NCBI GenBank assembly: GCA_949035555.1
Contig: CAROLD010000001.1
Coordinates: 124,001-188,000, forward strand
DNA: 64,000 nt
Origin: an uncultured bacterium
GTDB taxonomy: Bacteria; Cyanobacteriota; Vampirovibrionia; Gastranaerophilales; Gastranaerophilaceae
Direction: 5' to 3'
Within the stretch, counting starts at the first letter, position 1; each line of letters opens with the position of its first letter. Both the position numbers and the translations under genes were made by a program. The notes beneath the pieces were generated by a model. It had not been told where the DNA came from. It saw only the letters and a list, made by a program, of their open reading frames with translations, and searched no databases. Of this stretch, positions 32,449 through 41,157 are shown piece after piece.

Positions 32449-35253
32449 TTATATTGCTTGTGAACAGTCTTCACAAATACCATCATCGTTTAAACTACGA
32501 TATTTCCAACAACGAACACATTTTTCACCTTGAGCTTTTGTTACCCAAACTGTATATCCGTCTTCAGTATATTCATTCAACACATCAGCAGGAGCACTGT
32601 CTGCAAGATTAGCTTGAGAAACAATATAAATATCTGCCAAATCAGATTCGTTAGCTTTTAAAACAGCATCTTCATCAGCCTTAATCCATACAGAAACTTC
32701 TAATGAACTTCCGACTTTTTTATCAGCTCTTAAAGGTTCAATTGCACGAGATACAACTTCACGAGATTTAAGAATTTTGCCAAATTCTTCCTCAAGTTCA
32801 GAATTATCCCATTTAGCATTTACAGCCGGCCAATCAGATAATAGAATACTGATTAATCCGCCACGTTGAACTTCCGGAATATTTTGCCAAATATCTTCTG
32901 CTTGGTGAGGCATCACAGGAGCCAGAACTCTTACCAACGCCATCAAGTTTTCAAATAGAACAGTTTGACAAGCTCTGCGGGATAATGATTTTTTACCGGC
33001 AGTGTATAATCTGTCTTTTACAATATCTAAGTAGAATGAACTCAAATCGTTTGCGGCAAAGTTCTGCAAGCATTGGAAATATTTGTAGAATTCATAGTTT
33101 TCAAATGCTTCGGTAACTTCTGCAATCAATTTATTTAACTTGTGAAGTGCAAATTTATCAATATTTTTCAAATCATCATATTGAACATAATCAACAGCAG
33201 GGTCAAAATCAAACAAGTTACCGCTTAAGAAACGAGCAGTATTTCTTGTTTTCTTAAAGATTTCTGTAAGCTGTCCGATAATATTGTTACCAATTTTAAT
33301 ATCATTTCTATAATCAACAGATGCGGCCCATAGTCTTAAGATATCAGCACCATAGTTTTTAATAATATCATCAGGTCTGATATAGTTGCCTAAAGACTTA
33401 GACATCTTACGACCATCTTCTCCAAATACAAAACCGTGAGTTAAAACTTCTTTATAAGGAGCTTTACCCTGAGTTGCGATTGAAGTAAGAAGTGAAGATT
33501 GGAACCAACCTCTGTGCTGGTCTGAACCTTCTAAATACATATCAACAGGTGTATGACCTAATTCATCAGCACGTTTTTCAACAACGGCTCTCCAAGATAC
33601 CCCTGAATCAAACCATACATCCATAATATCTTTTTCTTTACGGAAGTGGTTCTTACCGCATTTAGGACATACAAAACCTTGAGGAAGCAATTCTTCTGCC
33701 GAATATTTTACCCAAGCATCAGAACTTTCTTTTTCAAACATTTTTGCAACGTTATCAATAGTTTCGTCTGTACAGATAACTTCACCACAATCTTCGCAAT
33801 AGAAGATAGGAATCGGAACACCCCACGCACGTTGACGTGAAATACACCAGTCAGTACGGCTTTCTACCATGTTTCCAATTCTATTTTCACCACTTGCAGG
33901 AATCCATTTTACATTATGGATTGCGTCAAGTGTTTCTTTTCTGAATTTATCAACTTTTACAAACCACTGAGGTGTTGCTCTGTAAATTACAGGCTTTTTA
34001 CATCTCCAACAATGTGGGTAACTGTGTTGAATATCTTGTTGTGTTAATAATGCGCCACAATTTTGAAGCATTTCAATAACCATTGAGTTTCCTTTATAAT
34101 AAGGAACGCCAATAAGTTCAGGAATTCCGACAATATCTGTCCAAACACCTGCTCCATCTAACGGTGAAAAGACTTCAATATTATATCTGCAACCAACTTC
34201 ATAGTCTTCTAGACCATGTCCCGGTGCTGTATGAACAGAACCTGTACCGGCATCTAAAGTTACATGTTCCCCTAAAATAATAGGTGATTTTCTATCAACT
34301 AAAGGATGTTTTGTATTTAATAATTCTAAATCTTGACCTTTGCAAGTGCCAATAACTTTAATATCAACTTCATCCCATTCTACATCTTTCACGAATGAAC
34401 CCATAAGGTCTGTTGCAACAACATAAACATCATTTTTATATTCAAAGAATGAATATTCAAATCTTGGGTGCATACTGATTGCCATATTTGAAGGAATGGT
34501 CCAAGGAGTTGTTGTCCAAATAATTGCATAAACATCTTTGCCTTCAATATCTGCAAAATTTTTGATTGTAGAAAGAGCTTCATCTTCAAACTTAAATCTT
34601 ACATAAATAGAAGTTGAAGTATGGTCAGCGTATTCAACTTCAGCTTCAGCTAAAGCTGTTTCACAAGACGCACACCAGTAAACAGGTTTTAAACCTTTTT
34701 CTATGTAACCTTTTTTGTACATTTCGCCAAAAACTCTAACCTGTTCAGCTTCATATTCTGCATCAATAGTTAAATAAGGATGTTCCCAGTTACCTAAAAC
34801 TCCAAGACGTCTGAATTCACTTTCTTGACCTTTAAGATTTTTATGTGCAAATTCTCTGCATTTTGCTCTTAATTCAGTTTCTGTAATAGAATGTCTTCCA
34901 CCTTTGATATTTTTAACAACGGCATTTTCAATAGGTAATCCGTGTCCGTCATATCCAGGAACATAAGGTGCATAAAAGCCTTTTTGAGATTTATATTTAA
35001 TTAAAATATCTTTTAAAATTTTGTTTAAAGCTGTACCAACGTGAATTTTTTCAGAACTCAAATAAGGTGGTCCGTCGTGTAAAACAAAAGAATTTGCTTT
35101 ATCACGATTTGAAATCATTTTTTCATAAATATTATTTTCTTCCCAAAATTTTTGAATTTCTAATTCTCTTACAGTCGCATTTGCTCTCATAGCAAGAGTT
35201 GTTTGAGGCAAATTCAGGGTGTTTTTATACTCAGTTTTAGTACTTTCTGCCAT
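32449..35253 (-). CDS. ileS: Isoleucyl-tRNA synthetase
   Basis: Class I synthetase of 934 residues that charges tRNA-Ile, with an editing domain and a C-terminal zinc site. The Rossmann part has KMSKS (GEDGRKMSKSLGNYI) and the tRNA-Ile-specific WFQSSLL and DVWFDSGVSW motifs. The C-terminal zinc finger is CVRCWKYRSLNDDGICEDC. The class I HIGH signature reads HVGT (EKIHVGTALNKIL), so the second histidine is threonine, encoded by ACA. It is transcribed with the upstream symporter gene, whose stop lies two bases before this start. No T-box leader is seen. Confidence 0.97.
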   Translation of the reverse strand: MAESTKTEYKNTLNLPQTTLAMRANATVRELEIQKFWEENNIYEKMISNRDKANSFVLHDGPPYLSSEKIHVGTALNKILKDILIKYKSQKGFYAPYVPGYDGHGLPIENAVVKNIKGGRHSITETELRAKCREFAHKNLKGQESEFRRLGVLGNWEHPYLTIDAEYEAEQVRVFGEMYKKGYIEKGLKPVYWCASCETALAEAEVEYADHTSTSIYVRFKFEDEALSTIKNFADIEGKDVYAIIWTTTPWTIPSNMAISMHPRFEYSFFEYKNDVYVVATDLMGSFVKDVEWDEVDIKVIGTCKGQDLELLNTKHPLVDRKSPIILGEHVTLDAGTGSVHTAPGHGLEDYEVGCRYNIEVFSPLDGAGVWTDIVGIPELIGVPYYKGNSMVIEMLQNCGALLTQQDIQHSYPHCWRCKKPVIYRATPQWFVKVDKFRKETLDAIHNVKWIPASGENRIGNMVESRTDWCISRQRAWGVPIPIFYCEDCGEVICTDETIDNVAKMFEKESSDAWVKYSAEELLPQGFVCPKCGKNHFRKEKDIMDVWFDSGVSWRAVVEKRADELGHTPVDMYLEGSDQHRGWFQSSLLTSIATQGKAPYKEVLTHGFVFGEDGRKMSKSLGNYIRPDDIIKNYGADILRLWAASVDYRNDIKIGNNIIGQLTEIFKKTRNTARFLSGNLFDFDPAVDYVQYDDLKNIDKFALHKLNKLIAEVTEAFENYEFYKYFQCLQNFAANDLSSFYLDIVKDRLYTAGKKSLSRRACQTVLFENLMALVRVLAPVMPHQAEDIWQNIPEVQRGGLISILLSDWPAVNAKWDNSELEEEFGKILKSREVVSRAIEPLRADKKVGSSLEVSVWIKADEDAVLKANESDLADIYIVSQANLADSAPADVLNEYTEDGYTVWVTKAQGEKCVRCWKYRSLNDDGICEDCSQAI

Positions 35254-35254
35254 T

Positions 35255-36577
35255 TTATTGTCCCTCTATTTCATTTGTTACAGTTTCACAAACAGGATTT
35301 TCCGCACAAGCAATAGCAGGCTTGTCTGCATCAAAATCCTTTATAAATAATTTCATTTTATCATAATCGAATGCATTTTCCCAACGAGCGATAACAACAG
35401 TTGCAACACAGTTACCGACAAGGTTAACGGTTGTTCTGCCCATATCTAAAATCTGGTCAATACCAAGTAATATTGCAACTCCGATAAGCGGGATATTAAA
35501 ACTTGCCAGAGTACCTGCCAAAACGACAAGAGATACTCTCGGAACCCCTGCAATACCTTTACTTGTCAGCATCAGAGCCAGCATCATCAATAATTGTTGA
35601 TTAAGGTCAAGGTTTATACCGCAAATTTGAGAGGAGAAAATTACAGCCATTGCAAGGTATAAAGTACTGCCATCAAGATTAAACGTATAACCTGTAGGCA
35701 TAACAAAGCTGACAATATTTTGCGGAACCCCAAATCTTTCCATAATTTCAATAGCTTTCGGGAAAGCTGCTTCTGAACTTGCAGTAGAAAAAGCTAAAAT
35801 TGCAGGTTCTTGAATTGCTTTTAGAAGGTTACGTAAAGATATTCTTGCATATTTACAAGCAATAAATAAAACCAACAACACAAAAACCGCAAGTGCAGTA
35901 TATAATGAGAAAATAATTTTCGCATAGTTTTTCAGAATAGATAAACCATTCATACCGACAGTAGAAGCAATTGCGCCAAATATACCCAAAGGAGCAAAGT
36001 ACATAACATATTCGGTAAATTTAAACATTATTTGAGAAACAGAATTCAACAAATCCATAACAGGCTGAGCCTTTTTGCCTACAGCACAAATTGCAATTGC
36101 CATAAATATCGAAAATACAACTATTTGCAACAAATTCCCTTCCGCCATAGACTGAACAATACTTGTCGGGAAGATATTCATAACCATCTCGGAAATTGAT
36201 GTATGCGGAGTTGTAACCGCCATCAATCCTGCTTCTTTTAAAAGTTCAGGATTAGCAACAGTACCTGTCACAAAGCCTTTACCCGGGTTAAAAATATTAC
36301 CCATAGTTAAGCCTATAATAAGAGCCAGAGTTGTAACTATTTCAAAATAAATAATAGTTTTAAGACCTATTTTACCAAGCTTTTTTACATCACCATGACC
36401 TGCAATCCCTGTTACAAGTGTTGCAAAAAGCAATGGGGCAATAATCATTTTCACCATTCTTAAAAAGATTACGGCAAAAGTACGCATCTTCACCGCTATG
36501 TGGGGGCAAAAATGACCAAATATTACACCTAATATAAGTGATAAAAATATCAGTGCTGTAAGTCGTGAATGTTTCAA
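35255..36577 (-). CDS. Dicarboxylate/amino acid:cation symporter (DAACS family)
   Basis: Sodium- or proton-coupled transporter of 440 residues in the GltP/DctA family, with eight helices and two re-entrant hairpins. The family signatures are present: STASSEAAFPKAIEI in HP1 (serine-rich), VMPTGYTFNLDGSTLYLAMA in TM7 with the NMDGT-like NLDGS, and SKGIAGVPRVSLVVLAGTL in HP2. NLVGNCVATVVIARWE in TM8 carries the substrate-binding Asp/Asn region, with N in the usual D position, so substrate choice (glutamate, aspartate, C4-dicarboxylate or a neutral amino acid) is open. It heads a two-gene operon with ileS, an unusual pairing. Confidence 0.92.
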   Translation of the reverse strand: MKHSRLTALIFLSLILGVIFGHFCPHIAVKMRTFAVIFLRMVKMIIAPLLFATLVTGIAGHGDVKKLGKIGLKTIIYFEIVTTLALIIGLTMGNIFNPGKGFVTGTVANPELLKEAGLMAVTTPHTSISEMVMNIFPTSIVQSMAEGNLLQIVVFSIFMAIAICAVGKKAQPVMDLLNSVSQIMFKFTEYVMYFAPLGIFGAIASTVGMNGLSILKNYAKIIFSLYTALAVFVLLVLFIACKYARISLRNLLKAIQEPAILAFSTASSEAAFPKAIEIMERFGVPQNIVSFVMPTGYTFNLDGSTLYLAMAVIFSSQICGINLDLNQQLLMMLALMLTSKGIAGVPRVSLVVLAGTLASFNIPLIGVAILLGIDQILDMGRTTVNLVGNCVATVVIARWENAFDYDKMKLFIKDFDADKPAIACAENPVCETVTNEIEGQ

Positions 36578-36652
36578 TTCTAACCTCTCAATTTTGATTA
36601 TAAAACAAACATGGCAGACATTGTACAGGTGGATAATATTTTGTAAAATTTG

Positions 36653-37468
36653 TTACACTTCATCATCATTTTTATTTTGTCGCGCACGGTGTTTTGCTTT
36701 CTCATGCTGCATCTCCAGATAAACTAGAAGCATAAGCAAGATATAATTTGCTTTACGCCAAAACGGATTTTTATCAGTAAAAAATGAAAATTTATCTAAA
36801 TCATCCATCATTTCTTGATATTCTCTGTAAGCTTCAACATTTTTATTATTTAAGATTACTCTTTTTCCGTTACGAACCTGATAAAGTTCACCAAAACCAT
36901 TCCTACCTAAAATACATTTTGCATTTTTATCTTTAATAAGGATTTTAAATTCATCTTTATTATCAGGAGAGAATACCGCTTTATAATTTACAAACGGTCT
37001 GTCATCAAGTTTTACTCTGCCGCTAATTGTATCTTTATTATTTTTGTCAAGCGTCATCTCCATATTAATGGTTTGCTTATCAAGCTTAAATTCAAGAGCA
37101 TAAGAATGCTCATCAAGAGCTTTTACTTTTGGTTGTTCAATAGTATTCAACCAATCCAGCTGGTAGAACGCCGAACTTACTGAACCAGACCCTTTAATCA
37201 TTTTTCGGGTATCTTTATAATACTCGCTACGATCAATGTCTTCCTGCGTTGGTTCATAAGGATTAATTATATTTTGAACAGTAGGGCTGTTTTTAAAAGC
37301 AAAAAACAACAGAGTAAAAAGCATTGTTTTTCTCGCCCAATCCGGCAGCGGCTTATTAACGTTATCGATTTTTCTGTGCTCAGGAATTTGACTGTTATTA
37401 TTAGGATTTGAGGCTCTAAAAGCTAATTTGCTATTTATATTGTAATTGGGTAAACTATAAATTCTCAT
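36653..37468 (-). CDS. Uncharacterised membrane protein with N-terminal FRA tag
   Basis: From the ATG at 37468 it has 271 residues; a longer frame to 37603 overlaps the start of the divergent alcohol dehydrogenase and is rejected. The start is MRIYSLPNYNINSKLAFRAS, like the NFG-type N-termini elsewhere here. One hydrophobic helix follows (TMLFTLLFFAFKNSPTV, about 45-60) and another lies near the C-terminus (ANYILLMLLVYLEM), with a charged tail. Between them is a soluble beta-rich domain (ALEFKLDKQTINMEMTLDKN, TISGRVKLDDRPFVNYKA). No family recognised. Confidence 0.75.
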   Translation of the reverse strand: MRIYSLPNYNINSKLAFRASNPNNNSQIPEHRKIDNVNKPLPDWARKTMLFTLLFFAFKNSPTVQNIINPYEPTQEDIDRSEYYKDTRKMIKGSGSVSSAFYQLDWLNTIEQPKVKALDEHSYALEFKLDKQTINMEMTLDKNNKDTISGRVKLDDRPFVNYKAVFSPDNKDEFKILIKDKNAKCILGRNGFGELYQVRNGKRVILNNKNVEAYREYQEMMDDLDKFSFFTDKNPFWRKANYILLMLLVYLEMQHEKAKHRARQNKNDDEV

Positions 37469-37586
37469 AGTATTTATTAAAATACAACAAACGAGATTTT
37501 GATATAGCTCCACTTGAAATATTAATATTTGTAACATATAATTCTTGTGAAATTTATTTAATGGTTTAACGAAAGGAGAGTTTATT

Positions 37587-38786
37587 ATGTGGGAAAAAGA
37601 CATTAATATTCACGAAGTACGTGAAATTCGCACAAGAACAAACGTTTATTTTGGAGTTGGAGCAATCCAAAAAATTCATGACATCGCAAAAGATATTAAA
37701 ACTAAAGGAATTGACAAAGTTATTGTAATGTCAGGCAGAAATGCTTATAAGGCAACAGGAGCGTGGGATGTTGTAGAGAAAGCCTTGAAAGATAACGGCA
37801 TCGGCTATGTAAATTACGATCAGGTTACTCCAAACCCTAACACCCATCACGTTAACGATGCGGCAAAATTAGCAAAAGACTTTGGCGCTAAAGCAGTTAT
37901 TGCGATTGGCGGAGGCTCTCCAACCGATGCGGGAAAATCAGTTGCAATCCTTCTTGAATATCCTGATAAAACAGCTGAAGATATTTATGACTTCACATTT
38001 GCACCGTCAAAAGCTGCTCCGATTATTTCAATCAACCTAACTCACGGAACAGGTACAGAAACAAATCGTTTTGCAGTTGTAACAAATTTAGAAAAGAACT
38101 TCAAACCTGCAATTGCATATGACTGCATCTACCCGACATACGCAATTGACGATCCGCAATTGATGACAAAATTATCTCCAAAACAAACAAGATACGTTTC
38201 AATTGATGCAGTAAACCACGTTGTAGAAGCGGCAACATCAGCAGTAGCTTCGCCGTATTCAATTTCACTGGCAAAACAGGTTATTGAACTGGTTGCGGAA
38301 TATCTGCCAAAAGCAATTGAAAATCCTGATGATTTGGAAGCAAGATATTTCTTAGCATACGCGGCAATGATGGGCGGAGTAAGTTTTGATAACGGATTAT
38401 TACACTACACTCACGCACTGGAACACCCTCTGAGCGCGGTAAAACCTGAACTTGCTCACGGTCTTGGCTTAGCAATTCTTTTACCTGCTGTTGTTAAATC
38501 AATTTATCCTAAAAAATCTGCAACTTTAGCAGATATTTTAGCTCCGATTGTCCCTGGACTTACAGGCGACCCGTCAGAAGCTCAAAAAGCCGCAGATGGT
38601 GTTTACACTTGGCTTAAATCTGTTGATGTTCCTGAAAAATTAACAGATATGGGATTTAGCGCGAATGATGTTGATATGCTGACTAATTTAGCATTCAACA
38701 CTCCGTCGCTTGATAGTTTAATTAACATCGGTCCTTGCGGCAATTCCAGAGAAGTTGTTCGTACAATTTACGAAGAATCATTATAA
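37587..38786 (+). CDS. Iron-containing (type III) alcohol dehydrogenase
   Basis: NAD(P)-dependent, iron-bound dehydrogenase of 399 residues. The nucleotide-binding motif GGGSPTDAGKSVAILLEYP and the metal-binding residues are clear: SIDAVNHVVEA (Asp and His), HYTHALEHPLSA and ELAHGLGLAILLP (two more His). GERE-type HGTGTETNRFAVVT is also present. It could reduce aldehydes such as acetaldehyde or butyraldehyde, or oxidise diols; the substrate is not fixed by sequence. GAAAGGAGAG precedes the ATG. It is monocistronic with a strong terminator, consistent with a fermentative life. Confidence 0.93.
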   Translation: MWEKDINIHEVREIRTRTNVYFGVGAIQKIHDIAKDIKTKGIDKVIVMSGRNAYKATGAWDVVEKALKDNGIGYVNYDQVTPNPNTHHVNDAAKLAKDFGAKAVIAIGGGSPTDAGKSVAILLEYPDKTAEDIYDFTFAPSKAAPIISINLTHGTGTETNRFAVVTNLEKNFKPAIAYDCIYPTYAIDDPQLMTKLSPKQTRYVSIDAVNHVVEAATSAVASPYSISLAKQVIELVAEYLPKAIENPDDLEARYFLAYAAMMGGVSFDNGLLHYTHALEHPLSAVKPELAHGLGLAILLPAVVKSIYPKKSATLADILAPIVPGLTGDPSEAQKAADGVYTWLKSVDVPEKLTDMGFSANDVDMLTNLAFNTPSLDSLINIGPCGNSREVVRTIYEESL

Positions 38787-38794
38787 TAAGATAT

Positions 38795-38836
38795 AAAAAA
38801 GGGCGGCGGGTTCTTCGAACCCGCCGCCCTTTTTTA
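38795..38836. terminator. Bidirectional GC-rich terminator
   Basis: GGGCGGCGGGTTC (38801-38813) and GAACCCGCCGCCC (38817-38829) with a three-base loop and flanking A and T runs, between the converging alcohol dehydrogenase and lpxA. Confidence 0.95.
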
Positions 38837-38845
38837 TTTTTAAAT

Positions 38846-39649
38846 TTAATCTTCAAGACTTTCATGTCCTGATTTGTGAGATTTTAGCAATACTCCTCTT
38901 TTTGAAGTTTGTATAAAATCAATCATTTTTTCTATATATTCATTCATCGGAATTTCTGCTTTAATTTTTTCAATAGCTTGAGAAGTGTTATAATCTTCTG
39001 AAATCAACAATTTAAACGCTTCGTTAGTTGCTGTTCTAACTTCCAGCGGAACACCGCGGCGTTTAAGTGCTATAACATTGATTCCGCGAGGTACAGGCGG
39101 ACGACCCTCTCCTTTTGAATATGGAAGAATATCTTGACGAGAAGCAGAAAATCCGCTTACAATTGCCATATCACCAATTCTAATATTTTGATGGAATACA
39201 CTCATTCCGCCAACAAATGCACCAAATCCAACGTGAACGTGACCGCCGAGAGTTACAAGATTTGCTAAAATTACCTGATCATCAAGGACACAGTTATGAG
39301 CAACGTGAGAACCTACCATCAATAAGCATTTGTTACCTATTCTGGTTGTATAATCTCCGCAAGCAGCCCCTCTGTGAACAGTTACGTTCTCTTTAATAAT
39401 TGTTTCATCTCCAATAATAACTTTAGTAGGCTCTCCTTTATAACCTAAGTCTTGAGGCTCAGAACCGATTGTTGCAAACGGAGAAATTGTACAATTTTTA
39501 CCTATTTCCGCAAATTCAATGTGAGCATTAGAGATAACTCTTGTGCCGCTTCCGATTTTTACCCCTTCGCCTATTACAACGTATGGTCCGATAATCGCAT
39601 CTTCTGCTATCTGTGCTGAAGGATGGATTATTGCTGTTTTGTCAATCAT
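38846..39649 (-). CDS. lpxA: Acyl-ACP-UDP-N-acetylglucosamine O-acyltransferase LpxA
   Basis: First enzyme of lipid A synthesis, a left-handed beta-helix trimer. The 267 residues start with IHPSAQIAEDAIIGPYVVIG hexapeptide repeats. The signature region SEPQDLGYKGEPTKVIIGD and the catalytic histidine in VGSHVAHNCVLDDQV are typical of LpxA, and the C-terminal helical domain (about 190-267) is present, which separates it from other hexapeptide transferases. It is solitary; lpxC, lpxD, lpxB and fabZ are not adjacent. It shows that the organism probably makes an LPS-type outer membrane. Confidence 0.95.
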   Translation of the reverse strand: MIDKTAIIHPSAQIAEDAIIGPYVVIGEGVKIGSGTRVISNAHIEFAEIGKNCTISPFATIGSEPQDLGYKGEPTKVIIGDETIIKENVTVHRGAACGDYTTRIGNKCLLMVGSHVAHNCVLDDQVILANLVTLGGHVHVGFGAFVGGMSVFHQNIRIGDMAIVSGFSASRQDILPYSKGEGRPPVPRGINVIALKRRGVPLEVRTATNEAFKLLISEDYNTSQAIEKIKAEIPMNEYIEKMIDFIQTSKRGVLLKSHKSGHESLED

Positions 39650-39744
39650 AATTAACCCTCTTTCTTACTGTCCGTTATGTCAATTATAGTACAAATCAGC
39701 GGGATATTAAAATCCTTTATATTATTTTAATATCGTAATGAAGG

Positions 39745-41055
39745 TTAAATAACAGTTTTAGGGGGATGAATTTTTTCTTCTTCAACACGGTCTTTAATAG
39801 CGCCAATCGGCTCGTAGTATGGAGAAACCGTCATCACCCGAGCAGCAATATCAGGATAATAATAAATAAATCTTAGTTCGCTTGTTGTAAGAGGTTTTTG
39901 AGTATGAACGTTTGCATAACGTGCAAGTTCCAGAATATTACGGGCTTCGTGTTCATCTTTGAATTCTATTTCAAGATTGTTATAAACATTTCGGAAACCT
40001 TTAATGCCGCCGTACTCACCTGTCGTAATCATTCTTCCGGTTTCAATAATTTCAGGCTCCCCACGTCCAAGTTCTTCAAAGTCATATAGTTCATAATTTC
40101 TTCTGTCTTTTAAGGCTCCGTCTGCATGAATTCCTGATTCATGGGCAAACGCATTATCCCCGACAGCAGGCTGATTTATCGGAATATCAACTCCGAAAGC
40201 ATAAGCTGTATATTTTGCTAATTGCCATGCTCTGTCTAATTTTATATTTTCGTCAATTTTGTATTTATTTCTAAAGCCTGCTGATTTTAAGCATGCCAGC
40301 AGACAAGATACAAGGTCTGCATTCCCTGCACGTTCGCCCATTCCGTTGATTGCGGTATTAATATAAGCATCTACACCAGCATCAATTGCGGCTCTTGCGC
40401 CCATAACAGAACAGGCAGCAGCCATTCCCAAATCGTTGTGGAAATGCAGTTCGATAGGCATTTCTGTTGATTTTGCAATTTTATAAATCCTGTCATATGT
40501 AGTCTGAGGATCTTCAAAACCTAAAGTATCACAGTATCTAAAACGATAAGCGCCTGATTTTTTAGCTTCGGATGCGTATTTAATCAAATAATCAATATCA
40601 CTTCTGGAAGCATCTTCCGCATTAACGCCTACTATTTTAGCACCTTTATCGACAGCACATTCAACAGCTTCTTTTGTCATTTTGATAATATCGTCAGGAG
40701 TTTTTTTACCAAGATATTTCCCATTAATCATTTGTTCAGAAGTGGATTGAGAAAGGTTTACATATTTAAGTTCGGGAACATTCTTAAATGACTCTTCAAC
40801 ATCAGATGCAATGCCGCGCATCCAGCCTGATAATTTAGTTGTTCTGATAGCTCCGCGATTAACCAATTCCAGATTGCCGTTCAGGTAATTCAATTCGTGT
40901 TTTGTTGTTGGGAATCCGAATTCTGATTGGGTTATTCCCATATCATCAAGCATCAAATTGATTATCGTTTTCTGCAATTTAGCAAGCCCTAAACGTGAAG
41001 TTTGTACACCATCTCTATTTGTTACATCTACAAAATAAATTCTGTTGTCTGTCAT
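39745..41055 (-). CDS. LeuA/homocitrate synthase family enzyme
   Basis: Acyl-CoA condensing enzyme of the HMGL-like/DRE-TIM family, 436 residues. The usual DxTLRDGxQ start reads VDVTNRDGVQTSRLGLA; the metal-binding HFHNDLGMAAAC and NTAINGMGERAGNADL motifs are intact, and HESGIHADGALKD ends the catalytic part. It lacks the long regulatory domain of standard LeuA. The best guess is a homocitrate synthase, Re-citrate synthase or citramalate synthase; the sequence alone does not decide. No leucine, lysine or nif gene is adjacent. It has its own promoter and is monocistronic. Confidence 0.85.
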   Translation of the reverse strand: MTDNRIYFVDVTNRDGVQTSRLGLAKLQKTIINLMLDDMGITQSEFGFPTTKHELNYLNGNLELVNRGAIRTTKLSGWMRGIASDVEESFKNVPELKYVNLSQSTSEQMINGKYLGKKTPDDIIKMTKEAVECAVDKGAKIVGVNAEDASRSDIDYLIKYASEAKKSGAYRFRYCDTLGFEDPQTTYDRIYKIAKSTEMPIELHFHNDLGMAAACSVMGARAAIDAGVDAYINTAINGMGERAGNADLVSCLLACLKSAGFRNKYKIDENIKLDRAWQLAKYTAYAFGVDIPINQPAVGDNAFAHESGIHADGALKDRRNYELYDFEELGRGEPEIIETGRMITTGEYGGIKGFRNVYNNLEIEFKDEHEARNILELARYANVHTQKPLTTSELRFIYYYPDIAARVMTVSPYYEPIGAIKDRVEEEKIHPPKTVI

Positions 41056-41112
41056 TTAATAATTCTCCCTTACAATTAAATTCTATTATACACAAAATTA
41101 TGTTAATTCCTT

Positions 41113-41142
41113 GATTTTTTACAAATAATTAATTACAATTGA
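41113..41142 (+). promoter_or_regulatory. Vegetative promoter of the TPR gene
   Basis: TTGATT, a 17-base spacer and TACAAT lie about 15-45 bases before the ATG at 41158. The transcript would have a short leader with only a weak GAG ribosome-binding site. Confidence 0.5.
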
Positions 41143-41157
41143 TGTAAAGAGCTATTT

